A stretch of 8,326 bases of DNA, from positions 1 to 8,326 of the forward strand of contig JAADIF010000026.1 of assembly GCA_013151465.1 (NCBI GenBank), in the 5' to 3' direction. The position numbers and the translations under genes are program-made. Shown here piece by piece: positions 1-4,754 of this stretch (position 1 is the stretch's first letter; each line of letters opens with the position of its first letter). Below the pieces are notes generated by a model. The model did no database searches. It saw only the letters and a program-made list of their open reading frames with translations, and was not told the origin of the DNA. Origin of the DNA: Microcaldota archaeon (GTDB taxonomy: Archaea > Aenigmatarchaeota > Aenigmatarchaeia > QMZP01 > QMZT01).

Positions 1-504
1 TCAACAAAGACGATACCTTTTCATGACCACTTCCATGGATTTCCCAAAGATGGTAAGCATTACAAATTTACCAGATTATTCTATACCAATATCAATGATA
101 CTGATTTTCATGACACCATCAAGACGCCTGATGAAAGAAACCTGTTTGATGTCATACTCATAGAGGCAAGCGACATAGGAAAGGGGCTTGTTTATAGAAT
201 CTGCAAAAAACTGCAGGATGAAAATAACATCTTTACGCTCGCTCTTCTGGATGGCAATTATATCATAGGGGTAAAGAAACTGAGAAAAGAGAATGGTAAG
301 GTTCATATGCCAACAGATTTTGCATTGACACCATTCTCTTTTGTTGATGGCAAACCAATAATAAATACAGATGAACTCATTGAAGAACTTGCAAAGTTTA
401 ATTATATGCGGGATGATGGGTTTTGGCAGGGATTCTTCGAGAAGAACAATGCAATACTACAAGAAACTAATGGTCAACTCTCTGTTACGGGGCAACGTTT
501 ATAA
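1..504 (+). CDS. C-terminal part of an unrecognised protein (5' end outside window)
   Basis: Frame 1 is open from the first base to a TAA at 502-504, giving 167 residues with no obvious start, so the gene begins upstream of the window; an internal ATG at 307 is not needed as a start. Codon use looks like a real protein: mixed charged and hydrophobic residues, with a plausible beta-alpha stretch around residues 49-66 (FDVILIEASDIGKGL) and a helix near residues 126-136 (TDELIEELAKF). I see no membrane segment, metal-binding cysteines or recognised motif, and I cannot name a family. The last codons overlap a TATA-like sequence at 498-506, so a new transcription unit appears to begin as this gene ends. 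The function is unknown. Confidence 0.75.
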   Translation, partial: STKTIPFHDHFHGFPKDGKHYKFTRLFYTNINDTDFHDTIKTPDERNLFDVILIEASDIGKGLVYRICKKLQDENNIFTLALLDGNYIIGVKKLRKENGKVHMPTDFALTPFSFVDGKPIINTDELIEELAKFNYMRDDGFWQGFFEKNNAILQETNGQLSVTGQRL

Positions 505-506
505 AG
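498..506 (+). promoter_or_regulatory. TATA box at the end of the first gene
   Basis: TTTATAAAG is a good archaeal TATA box. It would place a transcription start near 527, upstream of the two C-loop hairpins. It could drive a small RNA or a long ftsZ leader of about 290 nt. No other convincing TATA box is visible between here and ftsZ; the A-rich stretch near 690-700 is weak. Confidence 0.5.
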
Positions 507-527
507 ACGAAATAACAATAATTGAAT

Positions 528-680
528 ACATAATTTGGTTAGAAAAAGGTTGTATTGTAACTTATCATCGTCCCCCAACGCTGATAAGCCTTGAAGCATT
601 CGATCGAATCAATTCGGACCCCCATCCGAATCGATTTCTGTTAGTCGTTAGAAGCATGAATCTACTTCTGTTAGAAGAAT
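528..680 (+). ncRNA. candidate small RNA or ftsZ leader with C-rich loop hairpins
   Basis: No credible reading frame occupies this interval. Three hairpins are visible: CTTATCA (561-567) pairs with TGATAAG (582-588) around a loop containing CCCCC; ATCAATTCGGA (608-618) pairs with TCCGAATCGAT (625-635) with one mismatch and loop CCCCCA; CTTCT (665-669) pairs with AGAAG (673-677) around a triloop. A TATA box lies about 26 nt before the inferred start. C-rich loops are a known feature of some archaeal small RNAs that pair with Shine-Dalgarno sequences; that this one does so is inference. The 3' end is uncertain because no clear T-tract follows. It may simply be the untranslated leader of ftsZ. 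Confidence 0.3.
598..635. repeat. cluster of inverted ATTCG/CGAAT half-sites
   Basis: A perfect 12-bp palindrome, ATTCGATCGAAT (598-609), runs directly into the 608-635 hairpin, giving four ATTCG/CGAAT units in alternating orientation within 38 bp. It could be a protein-binding site or only part of the RNA hairpin above. Confidence 0.35.
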
Positions 681-711
681 TAGCAAAGCTGAAATAAAAA
701 GATTTCGATGT

Positions 712-788
712 TGCAAGATATATACTGCGCTGTAGTCGCGAGCAAAGGGCTTGGTCGGGCAAAGGTTTGGTGGCGCTTGAATCTTGCA
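712..788 (+). other. long-range stem just upstream of ftsZ
   Basis: TGCAAGAT (712-719) is a perfect complement of ATCTTGCA (781-788), and inside it GCGC (727-730) can pair with GCGC (773-776). The enclosed region holds two imperfect 16-17 nt direct copies, each beginning GCAAAGG and followed by TTGGT (from 743 and 760). The stem ends about 20 nt before the ftsZ ribosome-binding site, so it would sit in the ftsZ leader if transcription begins upstream. It is not a tRNA: no T-loop or D-loop sequence is present. Confidence 0.35.
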
Positions 789-819
789 TATGTTGTCAGT
801 AATAAAAGGAGGGTTTGGT

Positions 820-1962
820 ATGGAATCTTTGATACAGAAAGCGTTCGAGAATGCAATGGACTCATCACAGCCGAGGGCGCAAAGTCAGCCGAAAGATAAT
901 TTCAATTTGGATGACTTCAATCTCGATGAACAGATAAAAAACGAGTTCGGCCTTGAGGTGCAGGGGGCAAGAATTCTTATCGTGGGAGCTGGTGGTGCAG
1001 GAAACAACACCGTTTCTAGGATGACAGAAATAGGCATAAAGGGGGCTGAAACAGTTGCCATAAACACTGATGTGAAGCATCTTTCAATTACAAAGGCCGG
1101 AAGGAGGATATTGATAGGAAAGGAGCTTACCCGCGGTCTTGGAGCTGGTGGTTTTCCGAACGTGGGAAAGAAGGCGGCTGAAGAAAGTGAAAAAGAACTT
1201 CGCGATATACTCAAAGGAATAGATATGGTTTATATTGTTGCAGGCCTTGGTGGCGGTACAGGAACCGGTTCTGCTCCTGTTGTGGCGCGTCTTGCAAAGG
1301 AGATGGGAGCAATTGTCATAGGATGCGTTACAATGCCTTTCAAGACGGAAGGATCCAGAATAGGTAGGGCAGAAGATGGACTTTACCAGCTCAGGCAGGT
1401 ATGTGACACTGTTATTGTTATCGAGAATGATCGTCTTTTGCAAGTAGCCGGCAACCTTCCACTGAAAGAGGCATTTGCAGTTGCTGACAATCTCATCTCA
1501 ACGATGATAAAAGGTGTCACTGAAACAATAGCAACACCCTCGCTTGTAAACCTCGATTATGCCGACGTCAAAACAATTATGCATTCTGGTGGTGTTGCAA
1601 CGGTCGGCTTTGCTGAAGCAAACACCAAGGAAAGAGCAGAGGAAGCGATAACAAAGGCGATGACAAACCCGCTTCTTGAGGTCGATTACCAGGGAGGAAC
1701 TGGTGCCCTTATACACATAACAGGCGGTGAAGATCTTAAGCTTGATGAGGTAAACCTCATAGGTGAGTATGTATCAAGGCAACTCGATCCGCAGGCACAG
1801 GTTATATGGGGCGCAAGGATTGATCCTTCGTTCAAGGGGAAGATACGGGTCATAACAATCATAACGGGAGTAAAATCTCCCTACATACTCGGTCCTGTTG
1901 AACAGACGAAAGCTGAAACAAAAGAATTCTCAAAAGAACTTGGAATTCCTCTCTATGCATAA
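820..1962 (+). CDS. ftsZ: cell division GTPase FtsZ
   Basis: This 380-residue protein is a tubulin-family GTPase that polymerises into the division ring at mid-cell. Residues 1-48 form a polar N-terminal extension. The GTP-binding core then shows GAGGAGNN (56-63), the tubulin signature GGGTGTG (144-150) and the T7-loop NLDYAD (244-249), whose acidic residues complete the active site of the neighbouring subunit. All key residues are intact. The C-terminus ends in a short hydrophobic LGIPLYA after a polar linker, which could be the peptide that binds a membrane anchor such as SepF (inference). I chose the ATG at 820 because GGAGGG at 808-813 lies 6 nt before it; an upstream in-frame ATG at 784 has no such site and falls in the stem element. 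A strong hairpin follows the stop. I did not assign it to FtsZ1 or FtsZ2. Confidence 0.97.
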   Translation: MESLIQKAFENAMDSSQPRAQSQPKDNFNLDDFNLDEQIKNEFGLEVQGARILIVGAGGAGNNTVSRMTEIGIKGAETVAINTDVKHLSITKAGRRILIGKELTRGLGAGGFPNVGKKAAEESEKELRDILKGIDMVYIVAGLGGGTGTGSAPVVARLAKEMGAIVIGCVTMPFKTEGSRIGRAEDGLYQLRQVCDTVIVIENDRLLQVAGNLPLKEAFAVADNLISTMIKGVTETIATPSLVNLDYADVKTIMHSGGVATVGFAEANTKERAEEAITKAMTNPLLEVDYQGGTGALIHITGGEDLKLDEVNLIGEYVSRQLDPQAQVIWGARIDPSFKGKIRVITIITGVKSPYILGPVEQTKAETKEFSKELGIPLYA

Positions 1963-2019
1963 AACAATGGAATTGATATTCCCTTAAAAACGGCCCCCTC
2001 GTTGAAAGGGAAACCCTCC

Positions 2020-2050
2020 TTTGGCAGGTCGCTGGAAGTGGCCTGCCAAA
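2020..2050 (+). terminator. 13-bp hairpin in the ftsZ 3' region
   Basis: Bases 2020-2032 pair with 2038-2050 through 13 uninterrupted pairs around a TGGAA loop. Two pairs are G-U on the plus-strand RNA and would be A-C mismatches on the other strand, so the structure belongs to a plus-strand transcript, most simply the ftsZ mRNA. It lies 57 nt after the ftsZ stop. No T-tract follows, so it may be a 3'-end stability or processing element rather than a true terminator. Confidence 0.5.
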
Positions 2051-2094
2051 ACTCTTCATCTTGATTGGTTAAAACATAGAAAGCAGACGGGTGG

Positions 2095-2138
2095 ATAAAA
2101 GGAAAAGAGAACCAAAACCAGCATCGGAAAGATGCTGG
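2095..2138 (-). terminator. hairpin plus T-rich tract, minus strand
   Basis: On the minus strand CCAGCATC and GATGCTGG (2138-2118) form a perfect 8-bp stem, followed directly by a T-rich run (TTTTGGTTCTCTTTTCCTTT). This fits a transcription terminator for a short transcript starting near 2202 and carrying the small ORF at 2141-2173. Confidence 0.45.
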
Positions 2139-2140
2139 AA

Positions 2141-2173
2141 TCAGAACTCTTCATCCTCCCAGTTGCAGTTCAT
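2141..2173 (-). CDS. 10-codon small ORF of unknown function (MNCNWEDEEF)
   Basis: A tiny ORF, ATG to TGA, encodes MNCNWEDEEF. Its support is positional. GGAGGGGG (2186-2179), the strongest Shine-Dalgarno match in the window, sits 5 nt before the ATG. A TATA-like TTTTTAAATAG (2234-2224) places a start near 2202, leaving a leader of about 29 nt. A stem plus T-rich tract begins 2 nt after the stop. Together these resemble a complete micro-gene or a leader-peptide unit. No downstream gene on this strand would be controlled by attenuation before ftsZ is reached antisense. The peptide is acidic with one Cys and one Trp; I recognise no family. The alternative is a plus-strand RNA whose C-rich stretch happens to look like a Shine-Dalgarno site in reverse. 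Confidence 0.35.
   Translation of the reverse strand: MNCNWEDEEF
2145..2155. repeat. second copy of AACTCTTCATC, also at 2050-2060
   Basis: The same 11 bases occur at 2050-2060 and 2145-2155, each shortly downstream of a hairpin with GGAA in its loop (2020-2050 and 2118-2138). The two hairpin stems differ in sequence, so the arrangement is repeated rather than one block being copied base for base. See also the minus-strand small ORF that overlaps the second copy. Confidence 0.4.
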
Positions 2174-2223
2174 TATATCCCCCTCCGTTGCAATGGAACT
2201 GATATTAGAATGAAAGAAAGTTC

Positions 2224-2234
2224 TATTTAAAAAG
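2224..2234 (-). promoter_or_regulatory. TATA-like box for the minus-strand small ORF
   Basis: The minus strand reads TTTTTAAATAG, about 26 nt upstream of an inferred start near 2202 and 51 nt from the small-ORF ATG. The same A/T block could also serve as a weak plus-strand box (ATTTAAAA), so the direction is not certain. Confidence 0.35.
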
Positions 2235-2308
2235 TTAACTGATTGCCGATGTCTATCGGTTTCAGAATGCATCGCAGTATATCGTTTTTCAAAACATCAG
2301 ATACCATA

Positions 2309-2326
2309 TTACGTCTATCGACGTAA
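2309..2326. other. 7-bp hairpin TTACGTC/GACGTAA
   Basis: TTACGTC (2309-2315) pairs perfectly with GACGTAA (2320-2326) around TATC. A shorter hairpin, CCGAT/ATCGG, lies at 2246-2259; both contain GTCTATCG. No gene is visible between 2237 and 2385 beyond these. Their role is unknown. Confidence 0.3.
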
Positions 2327-2399
2327 AGCAAGTAAGAACCACTTATAAAGAAAATGTAGTGATTTTTTCGTCGATGTGCAGATTATGCGGGGGCAGGGA

Positions 2400-2431
2400 T
2401 TTTCCCAGTTGCTTCCATAAGGAAGCCCTCG
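2400..2431 (-). other. tRNA-Leu intron 3, T-loop 59/60, 32 nt
   Basis: The intron separates TTCGAA (2437-2432) from T60 (2399). The T-stem CAGGG/CCCTG is the outer helix; the central helix TTCG/GGAA has three of four pairs (G57 faces G); the bulges are AA^C and AA^T. A GCTTCC/GGAAGC hairpin lies inside. The insertion is certain; the exact cut sites are inferred from the tRNA-Ser case. Confidence 0.8.
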
Positions 2432-2470
2432 TTCGAACCCTGGAACACACTAAGTGAACAGGTCTTGAGC

Positions 2471-2532
2471 AACGACGTCAACGGCTTTCGCCTCTGCGCT
2501 CAAAATTCCGAACAATAGCGGATTTCTTGACT
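2471..2532 (-). other. tRNA-Leu intron 2, anticodon stem 30/31, 62 nt
   Basis: CGAC (2538-2535) pairs with GTCG (2476-2473); the bulges are AG^A and TT^G; beyond them GTCAA (2531-2527) pairs with TTGAC (2481-2477). Cutting there gives a perfect ACAGG/CCTGT stem. A reading at 37/38 would use a decoy TCAAG inside the intron, leave an A-C mismatch at 31-39 and have no BHB, so I reject it. Confidence 0.88.
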
Positions 2533-2541
2533 CTGTCGCCT

Positions 2542-2561
2542 TTGGTCCACTCATAGTGCGT
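2542..2561 (-). other. tRNA-Leu intron 1, D-loop, 20 nt
   Basis: The motif is close to a textbook BHB: GGTC (2567-2564) pairs with GACC (2547-2544), and each strand has a three-base AAA bulge, cut AA^A on both sides. The intron folds into a short CAC/GTG hairpin. Removal restores the D-loop AAGCGGTCAAA closed by GCC/GGC. Confidence 0.88.
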
Positions 2562-2610
2562 TTGACCGCTTGGCTACCCCCGCTTTTATAACAATATCTA
2601 TTGGTTCATA

Positions 2611-2623
2611 TTTAATTTAAACT
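2611..2623 (-). promoter_or_regulatory. TATA box for tRNA-Leu
   Basis: The minus strand reads AGTTTAAATTAAA about 34 nt before the first tRNA base, which would start transcription roughly 8 nt upstream of the mature 5' end. Confidence 0.5.
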
Positions 2624-2644
2624 TTCAGAGAATTAAAGAAACCC

Positions 2645-3199
2645 CTATATATCTGAGGATATTGTTTTCATGTCGGTTCTGATGCGTTCAACCTGGCTGT
2701 ATATTTTTCTTATATATTCTTCAAGTTCTTTTGATTCTTCCGCCGGCTCCACATCTATTCCTTGGCTGCGTATAAGGGATCCGTCGAGGGCGAGCAACGT
2801 CGTGTTGAACTTGTCAAGGGTCTTTTGTGCTATATCAAGACCTGCTTTTATTTCCCTTTCCATCTCAAAAAGGGCATCTAACGCATCTCTCAGCGTGAGT
2901 GCTGTGGATCTTAGATCCTGAATCTGCTTTACTATTTCTCTATAACGCTCTATCTTTATGAAAAGCGGAGGCGACGCATGCTTCTCAACAGGCCGTTTAG
3001 GTACTTGTACCGGAGATTCTGTTTTATGCTCTGAAAGAGAAGGCATAGGTTTTTGTTCATCCAGAGGCAATGGCGGCGGCAAAATCTTCTTTTCTGCCAT
3101 CTTCTGATTTTTATGTGAACCGTCGACAATATTCCTTATTTCTTTTATTTTTTCTATATCCTCTTTTTTCTTAACAGGGAGACGACCAAATAGCTTCAT
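2645..3199 (-). CDS. coiled-coil protein of unknown function
   Basis: The product has 184 residues and no membrane segment or signal peptide. A basic N-terminus (MKLFGRLPVKKKED) leads to a short helix, then a proline-rich linker (about residues 41-78), then PPLFIKIERY (77-86) and a long, mostly helical, charged region (about 84-140 and 155-184) that looks like coiled coil. The pattern of a small hydrophobic N-terminal tip, flexible linker and helical bundle suggests a scaffold or adaptor, but I cannot name a family. The ATG at 3199 is preceded by GGTGA with 5 nt spacing; GGTGAAAAAAT occurs twice in the leader, the second copy forming this site. A TATA box lies at 3269-3277 on the minus strand, about 45 nt before the ATG in terms of the inferred start. 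The gene is divergent from tRNA-Trp. Confidence 0.85.
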   Translation of the reverse strand: MKLFGRLPVKKKEDIEKIKEIRNIVDGSHKNQKMAEKKILPPPLPLDEQKPMPSLSEHKTESPVQVPKRPVEKHASPPLFIKIERYREIVKQIQDLRSTALTLRDALDALFEMEREIKAGLDIAQKTLDKFNTTLLALDGSLIRSQGIDVEPAEESKELEEYIRKIYSQVERIRTDMKTISSDI

Positions 3200-3268
3200 T
3201 TTTTCACCAGATATGAATTATTTATTTTTTCACCAATAAAAACGTGCACTCATTTGCTATGCTATATT

Positions 3269-3277
3269 CTATAAATA
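3269..3277 (-). promoter_or_regulatory. TATA box for the coiled-coil gene
   Basis: The minus strand reads TATTTATAG. It gives a start near 3245 and a 45-nt leader. It lies only 16 nt from the tRNA-Trp TATA box on the other strand, forming a compact divergent promoter. Confidence 0.55.
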
Positions 3278-3293
3278 CTTAAAAACATCTTAC

Positions 3294-3302
3294 TATTTAT
3301 AC
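3294..3302 (+). promoter_or_regulatory. TATA box for tRNA-Trp
   Basis: TATTTATAC lies about 39 nt before the tRNA, predicting a start roughly 10-13 nt upstream of the mature 5' end. Confidence 0.55.
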
Positions 3303-3374
3303 TAATAACATCGAACGCCCTAGTATAGACATCTATGGGGCCATGAGGTAGCCTGGTATCCTGGCGGGCTCCAG

Positions 3375-3450
3375 TGTCCGCGCCGATTAACCGGTATAGT
3401 GATATTGGAGCGATGAGGGTATTTTGAGGTTAACCCTATGATAAAGAGAT
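3375..3450 (+). other. tRNA-Trp insertion at 37/38, 76 nt (one intron or two of 38 nt)
   Basis: Anticodon-loop CTCC (3369-3372) pairs perfectly with GGAG (3407-3410); with bulges AG^T and CG^A this predicts a 38-nt intron, 3375-3412. That leaves another 38 nt (3413-3450), whose end offers CTC/GAG pairing (three of four pairs) and an AT^A bulge at the same junction; this second part folds through AGGGT/ACCCT. A single 76-nt intron lacks a good intron-side helix. Confidence 0.75.
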
Positions 3451-3471
3451 ACCCGTATACCTGGGTTCGAA

Positions 3472-3514
3472 AGCTGCTCATCATTGTCATATAAAGGCAT
3501 GATGGACTCGATAA
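3472..3514 (+). other. tRNA-Trp T-loop intron at 59/60, 43 nt
   Basis: The intron lies between A59 (3471) and T60 (3515). The T-stem CTGGG/CCCAG is the outer helix; TTCG pairs with CGAT (3509-3512) at three of four positions; the bulges are AA^A and AA^T. A CATCAT/ATGATG hairpin fills the intron. Confidence 0.85.
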
Positions 3515-3528
3515 TCCCAGTGGCCCCA

Positions 3529-3537
3529 TATTTATAA
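3529..3537 (+). promoter_or_regulatory. TATA box for the TrmI-like gene
   Basis: TATTTATAA abuts the last base of tRNA-Trp. Its centre is about 28 nt before the ATG at 3561, so the mRNA would be leaderless or nearly so. AAGGT just before the ATG could also act as a ribosome site if the tRNA and gene are co-transcribed. Confidence 0.6.
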
Positions 3538-3560
3538 TTCGCGCTTCCAAAGAAGGTATT

Positions 3561-4154
3561 ATGAAACATTGGATTTATCCTGATCTTTTTAAGAGGATGA
3601 AAAGAGGTCCTCAAATAATAACAATCAAGGATATGGCTATCATATCTGCGTTTACCGGGGTATGCAACGGATACAGAATAGTCGATGCCGGGGCGGGCTC
3701 TGGATTCTTAGCAGCATATCTTGGTAATCTTGTGAAACCTGACGGCTTTGTTGTCAGTTACGAAAAAAGAAGCGATCATGCAAAGATAGCAGAAATGAAC
3801 ATGAAGAGGGCTGGTCTTGAGGAATTTGTAAAAATAAAGAATCGTGATATATTTGAAGGTATCGATGAAAGAGATCTTGATCTAATCACCCTTGATATGC
3901 CAGAAACGTTCAAAGCAGTTAGAATGTCATTCGATGCATTGAAATCAGGTGGATGGCTCGTTTCGTATGTGCCGACAATTGAGCAGATGAGGACTTTTGC
4001 ATTGGAATGTGAGAATGTCGGATTTGAAAGGATAGAGAATTTTGAAACGGGCCTACGAAACATGTTGATAAAAGAACGCGGAACAAGGCCTCAGACAAAG
4101 GGGATTATGCATACAGGATATATAACTTTTGCAAGAAAAGCTACTGAAAAATGA
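3561..4154 (+). CDS. TrmI-like tRNA (adenine-N1)-methyltransferase, short form
   Basis: This is a 197-residue SAM-dependent methyltransferase of the TrmI/Trm61 type, which makes m1A at position 58 (and 57 in some archaea) of the tRNA T-loop. Visible motifs are motif I VDAGAGSG (41-48), YEKR (67-70) ending strand 2 with the acidic SAM-ribose ligand, LDMPE (111-115) corresponding to the TrmI LDxPE catalytic motif, and the C-terminal HTGYITFARK (184-193), close to the TrmI end. Typical members are about 250 residues; here the N-terminal beta-barrel domain of roughly 60 residues is missing and the protein starts at the helix before the Rossmann fold. The TATA box 28 nt upstream supports this ATG, so the shortness is not a mis-called start. 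The position just after a tRNA with a T-loop intron is suggestive. The stop lies 5 nt from the convergent Lrp gene. Another methyltransferase substrate cannot be excluded. Confidence 0.82.
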   Translation: MKHWIYPDLFKRMKRGPQIITIKDMAIISAFTGVCNGYRIVDAGAGSGFLAAYLGNLVKPDGFVVSYEKRSDHAKIAEMNMKRAGLEEFVKIKNRDIFEGIDERDLDLITLDMPETFKAVRMSFDALKSGGWLVSYVPTIEQMRTFALECENVGFERIENFETGLRNMLIKERGTRPQTKGIMHTGYITFARKATEK

Positions 4155-4159
4155 ATATC

Positions 4160-4636
4160 CTAACTTCTTATATCATTGACAGATACCAGTGTTATTGTGT
4201 TTGTCACGCCTTCTATTGGTCTGATTCTATTAAGGATGAGTTCGCCTATCGATTCGACATTTCTGACCCTGACCTTGGCTATAATATCCCAAGGTCCCGT
4301 AACAATATGTATTTCCTCGACCTCATCTATCTTCTTTAACTCATTACATACCATATCTTCCGATGTCGGAACATTCTTCCCTGACTTCGAATATCCAGAA
4401 ATTGTTGAGATGCAGATATATGCACAAACATTTATTCCTATCTTCTTGTAATCTACAACCGCTTTGTAACCCTTTATAATACCGAGCTTTTCCATTCTCT
4501 TTATTTTGGAATATATCGTTGTTATTGGAATATTCATAATCTTTGCCATAGTTTTAACTGACATCTTGCAGTCCTTCTGCAACAACTCCAATATTTTGTT
4601 GTCATTTTTACCAAGTTTAGTCTGATTCTCTACCAT
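4160..4636 (-). CDS. Lrp/AsnC-family transcriptional regulator
   Basis: The 158-residue protein has the two-domain Lrp/AsnC layout. A winged helix-turn-helix spans about residues 10-56 (KILELLQKD, then the recognition helix in PITTIYSKIKRMEKLGII). An AsnC/RAM effector domain spans about 68-155 and contains GPWDIIAKVRV (114-124), the conserved turn of this fold. Such proteins form dimers to octamers and control amino-acid or general metabolism after binding small molecules; the ligand here is unknown. The minus-strand TATA (4664-4652) centres about 25 nt from the ATG, so the mRNA is probably leaderless. It faces the TrmI-like gene tail to tail and is divergent from the RPA32-like gene, whose promoter is under 120 bp away; autoregulation and control of that gene are possible but not shown. 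A Lys/Asn-rich RAM insertion (about 83-93) is slightly unusual. Confidence 0.93.
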   Translation of the reverse strand: MVENQTKLGKNDNKILELLQKDCKMSVKTMAKIMNIPITTIYSKIKRMEKLGIIKGYKAVVDYKKIGINVCAYICISTISGYSKSGKNVPTSEDMVCNELKKIDEVEEIHIVTGPWDIIAKVRVRNVESIGELILNRIRPIEGVTNTITLVSVNDIRS

Positions 4637-4651
4637 AGATTCTATTTAGCC

Positions 4652-4664
4652 ATATATTTTAAAT
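4652..4664 (-). promoter_or_regulatory. TATA box for the Lrp/AsnC gene
   Basis: The minus strand reads ATTTAAAATATAT, with its centre about 25 nt upstream of the ATG at 4636; this predicts a leaderless transcript. Confidence 0.6.
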
Positions 4665-4714
4665 GCTTTCTTCGTAAAAAATATGATTTGACTGATGCGG
4701 ACTAACCGGTTTAA

Positions 4715-4724
4715 GTTTAAAAAA
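4715..4724 (+). promoter_or_regulatory. TATA box for the RPA32-like gene
   Basis: GTTTAAAAAA predicts a start near 4745. It lies downstream of an in-frame ATG at 4695, which is therefore not the translation start; the ATG at 4755 is. Confidence 0.6.
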
Positions 4725-4754
4725 TTTCAATGTCACGTATTAGACAGGATTCTT

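Larger units (their letters stand above)
2386..2583 (-). tRNA. tRNA-Leu (CAA) with three introns
   Basis: Read on the minus strand, the acceptor GCGGGGG (2583-2577) pairs with CCCCCGC (2393-2387), and A73 is at 2386; CCA is not encoded. Exons are 2583-2562, 2541-2533, 2470-2432 and 2399-2386, joining to 84 nt. The mature molecule has the D-arm of a leucine tRNA (GCC, loop with GG, GGC), anticodon stem ACAGG/CCTGT with loop CTCAAGA (anticodon CAA at 2467-2465), a class II variable arm with CAC/GTG stem, and T-arm CAGGG/CCCTG with TTCGAAT. Introns lie in the D-loop (20 nt), anticodon stem at 30/31 (62 nt) and T-loop at 59/60 (32 nt). The usual 37/38 site is uninterrupted. The TATA-like promoter is at 2611-2623. 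A standard tRNA scan expecting one anticodon-loop intron would probably miss or misread this gene. Confidence 0.94.
3337..3528 (+). tRNA. tRNA-Trp (CCA) with anticodon-loop and T-loop introns
   Basis: Acceptor GGGGCCA (3337-3343) pairs with TGGCCCC (3521-3527), and A73 is at 3528; CCA is not encoded. Exons are 3337-3374, 3451-3471 and 3515-3528, joining to 73 nt. The D-arm is AGG/CCT with GG in the loop. The anticodon stem is GCGGG/CCCGT (one G-U) with loop CTCCAGA, anticodon CCA at 3371-3373. The variable loop is ATAC and the T-arm CTGGG/CCCAG with TTCGAAT. The insertion at 37/38 is 76 nt and may be two introns in tandem; the T-loop intron at 59/60 is 43 nt. Unlike tRNA-Trp of many euryarchaea, the 37/38 intron shows no convincing C/D guide boxes. 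A TrmI-like gene begins 32 nt downstream. Confidence 0.95.

Noticed and set aside
371..697. 108-codon plus-strand open frame
   Set aside because: Its first part overlaps the first gene out of frame and the rest crosses hairpins; there is no ribosome site and no recognisable protein pattern.
712..788. tRNA or tRNA-like gene, because of the 7-8 bp terminal stem and 77-nt size
   Set aside because: There is no TTC(G/A)A T-loop, D-loop GG pattern or anticodon arm, even allowing for introns.
784..819. Upstream ATG start for ftsZ
   Set aside because: It has no ribosome site and lies in the terminal stem element; the ATG at 820 has GGAGGG at ideal spacing.
1985..2015. T-arm-like hairpin on the minus strand (TCCCT, TTCAACG, AGGGG)
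   Set aside because: No matching acceptor, D-arm or anticodon arm can be found upstream on that strand, so it is probably chance.
1859..2059. Minus-strand open frame starting MKSFGRPL
   Set aside because: It overlaps the end of ftsZ in antisense and lacks a ribosome site; its ATG falls in the repeated AACTCTTCATC element.
2464..2525. Canonical 37/38 intron in tRNA-Leu using the upstream TCAAG
   Set aside because: It leaves an A-C mismatch in the anticodon stem and G at position 32, and has no BHB; the 30/31 solution has a full BHB and perfect stem.
3375..3450. Box C/D guide RNA in the tRNA-Trp intron, as in many euryarchaea
   Set aside because: Only one-mismatch C-box candidates (GCGATGA at 3410-3416, ATGATAA at 3438-3444) and no CTGA D box are present, so a guide cannot be supported.
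3320..3614. Minus-strand open frames of about 75 codons
   Set aside because: They cover tRNA-Trp and the start of the methyltransferase gene in antisense and show no protein-like composition.
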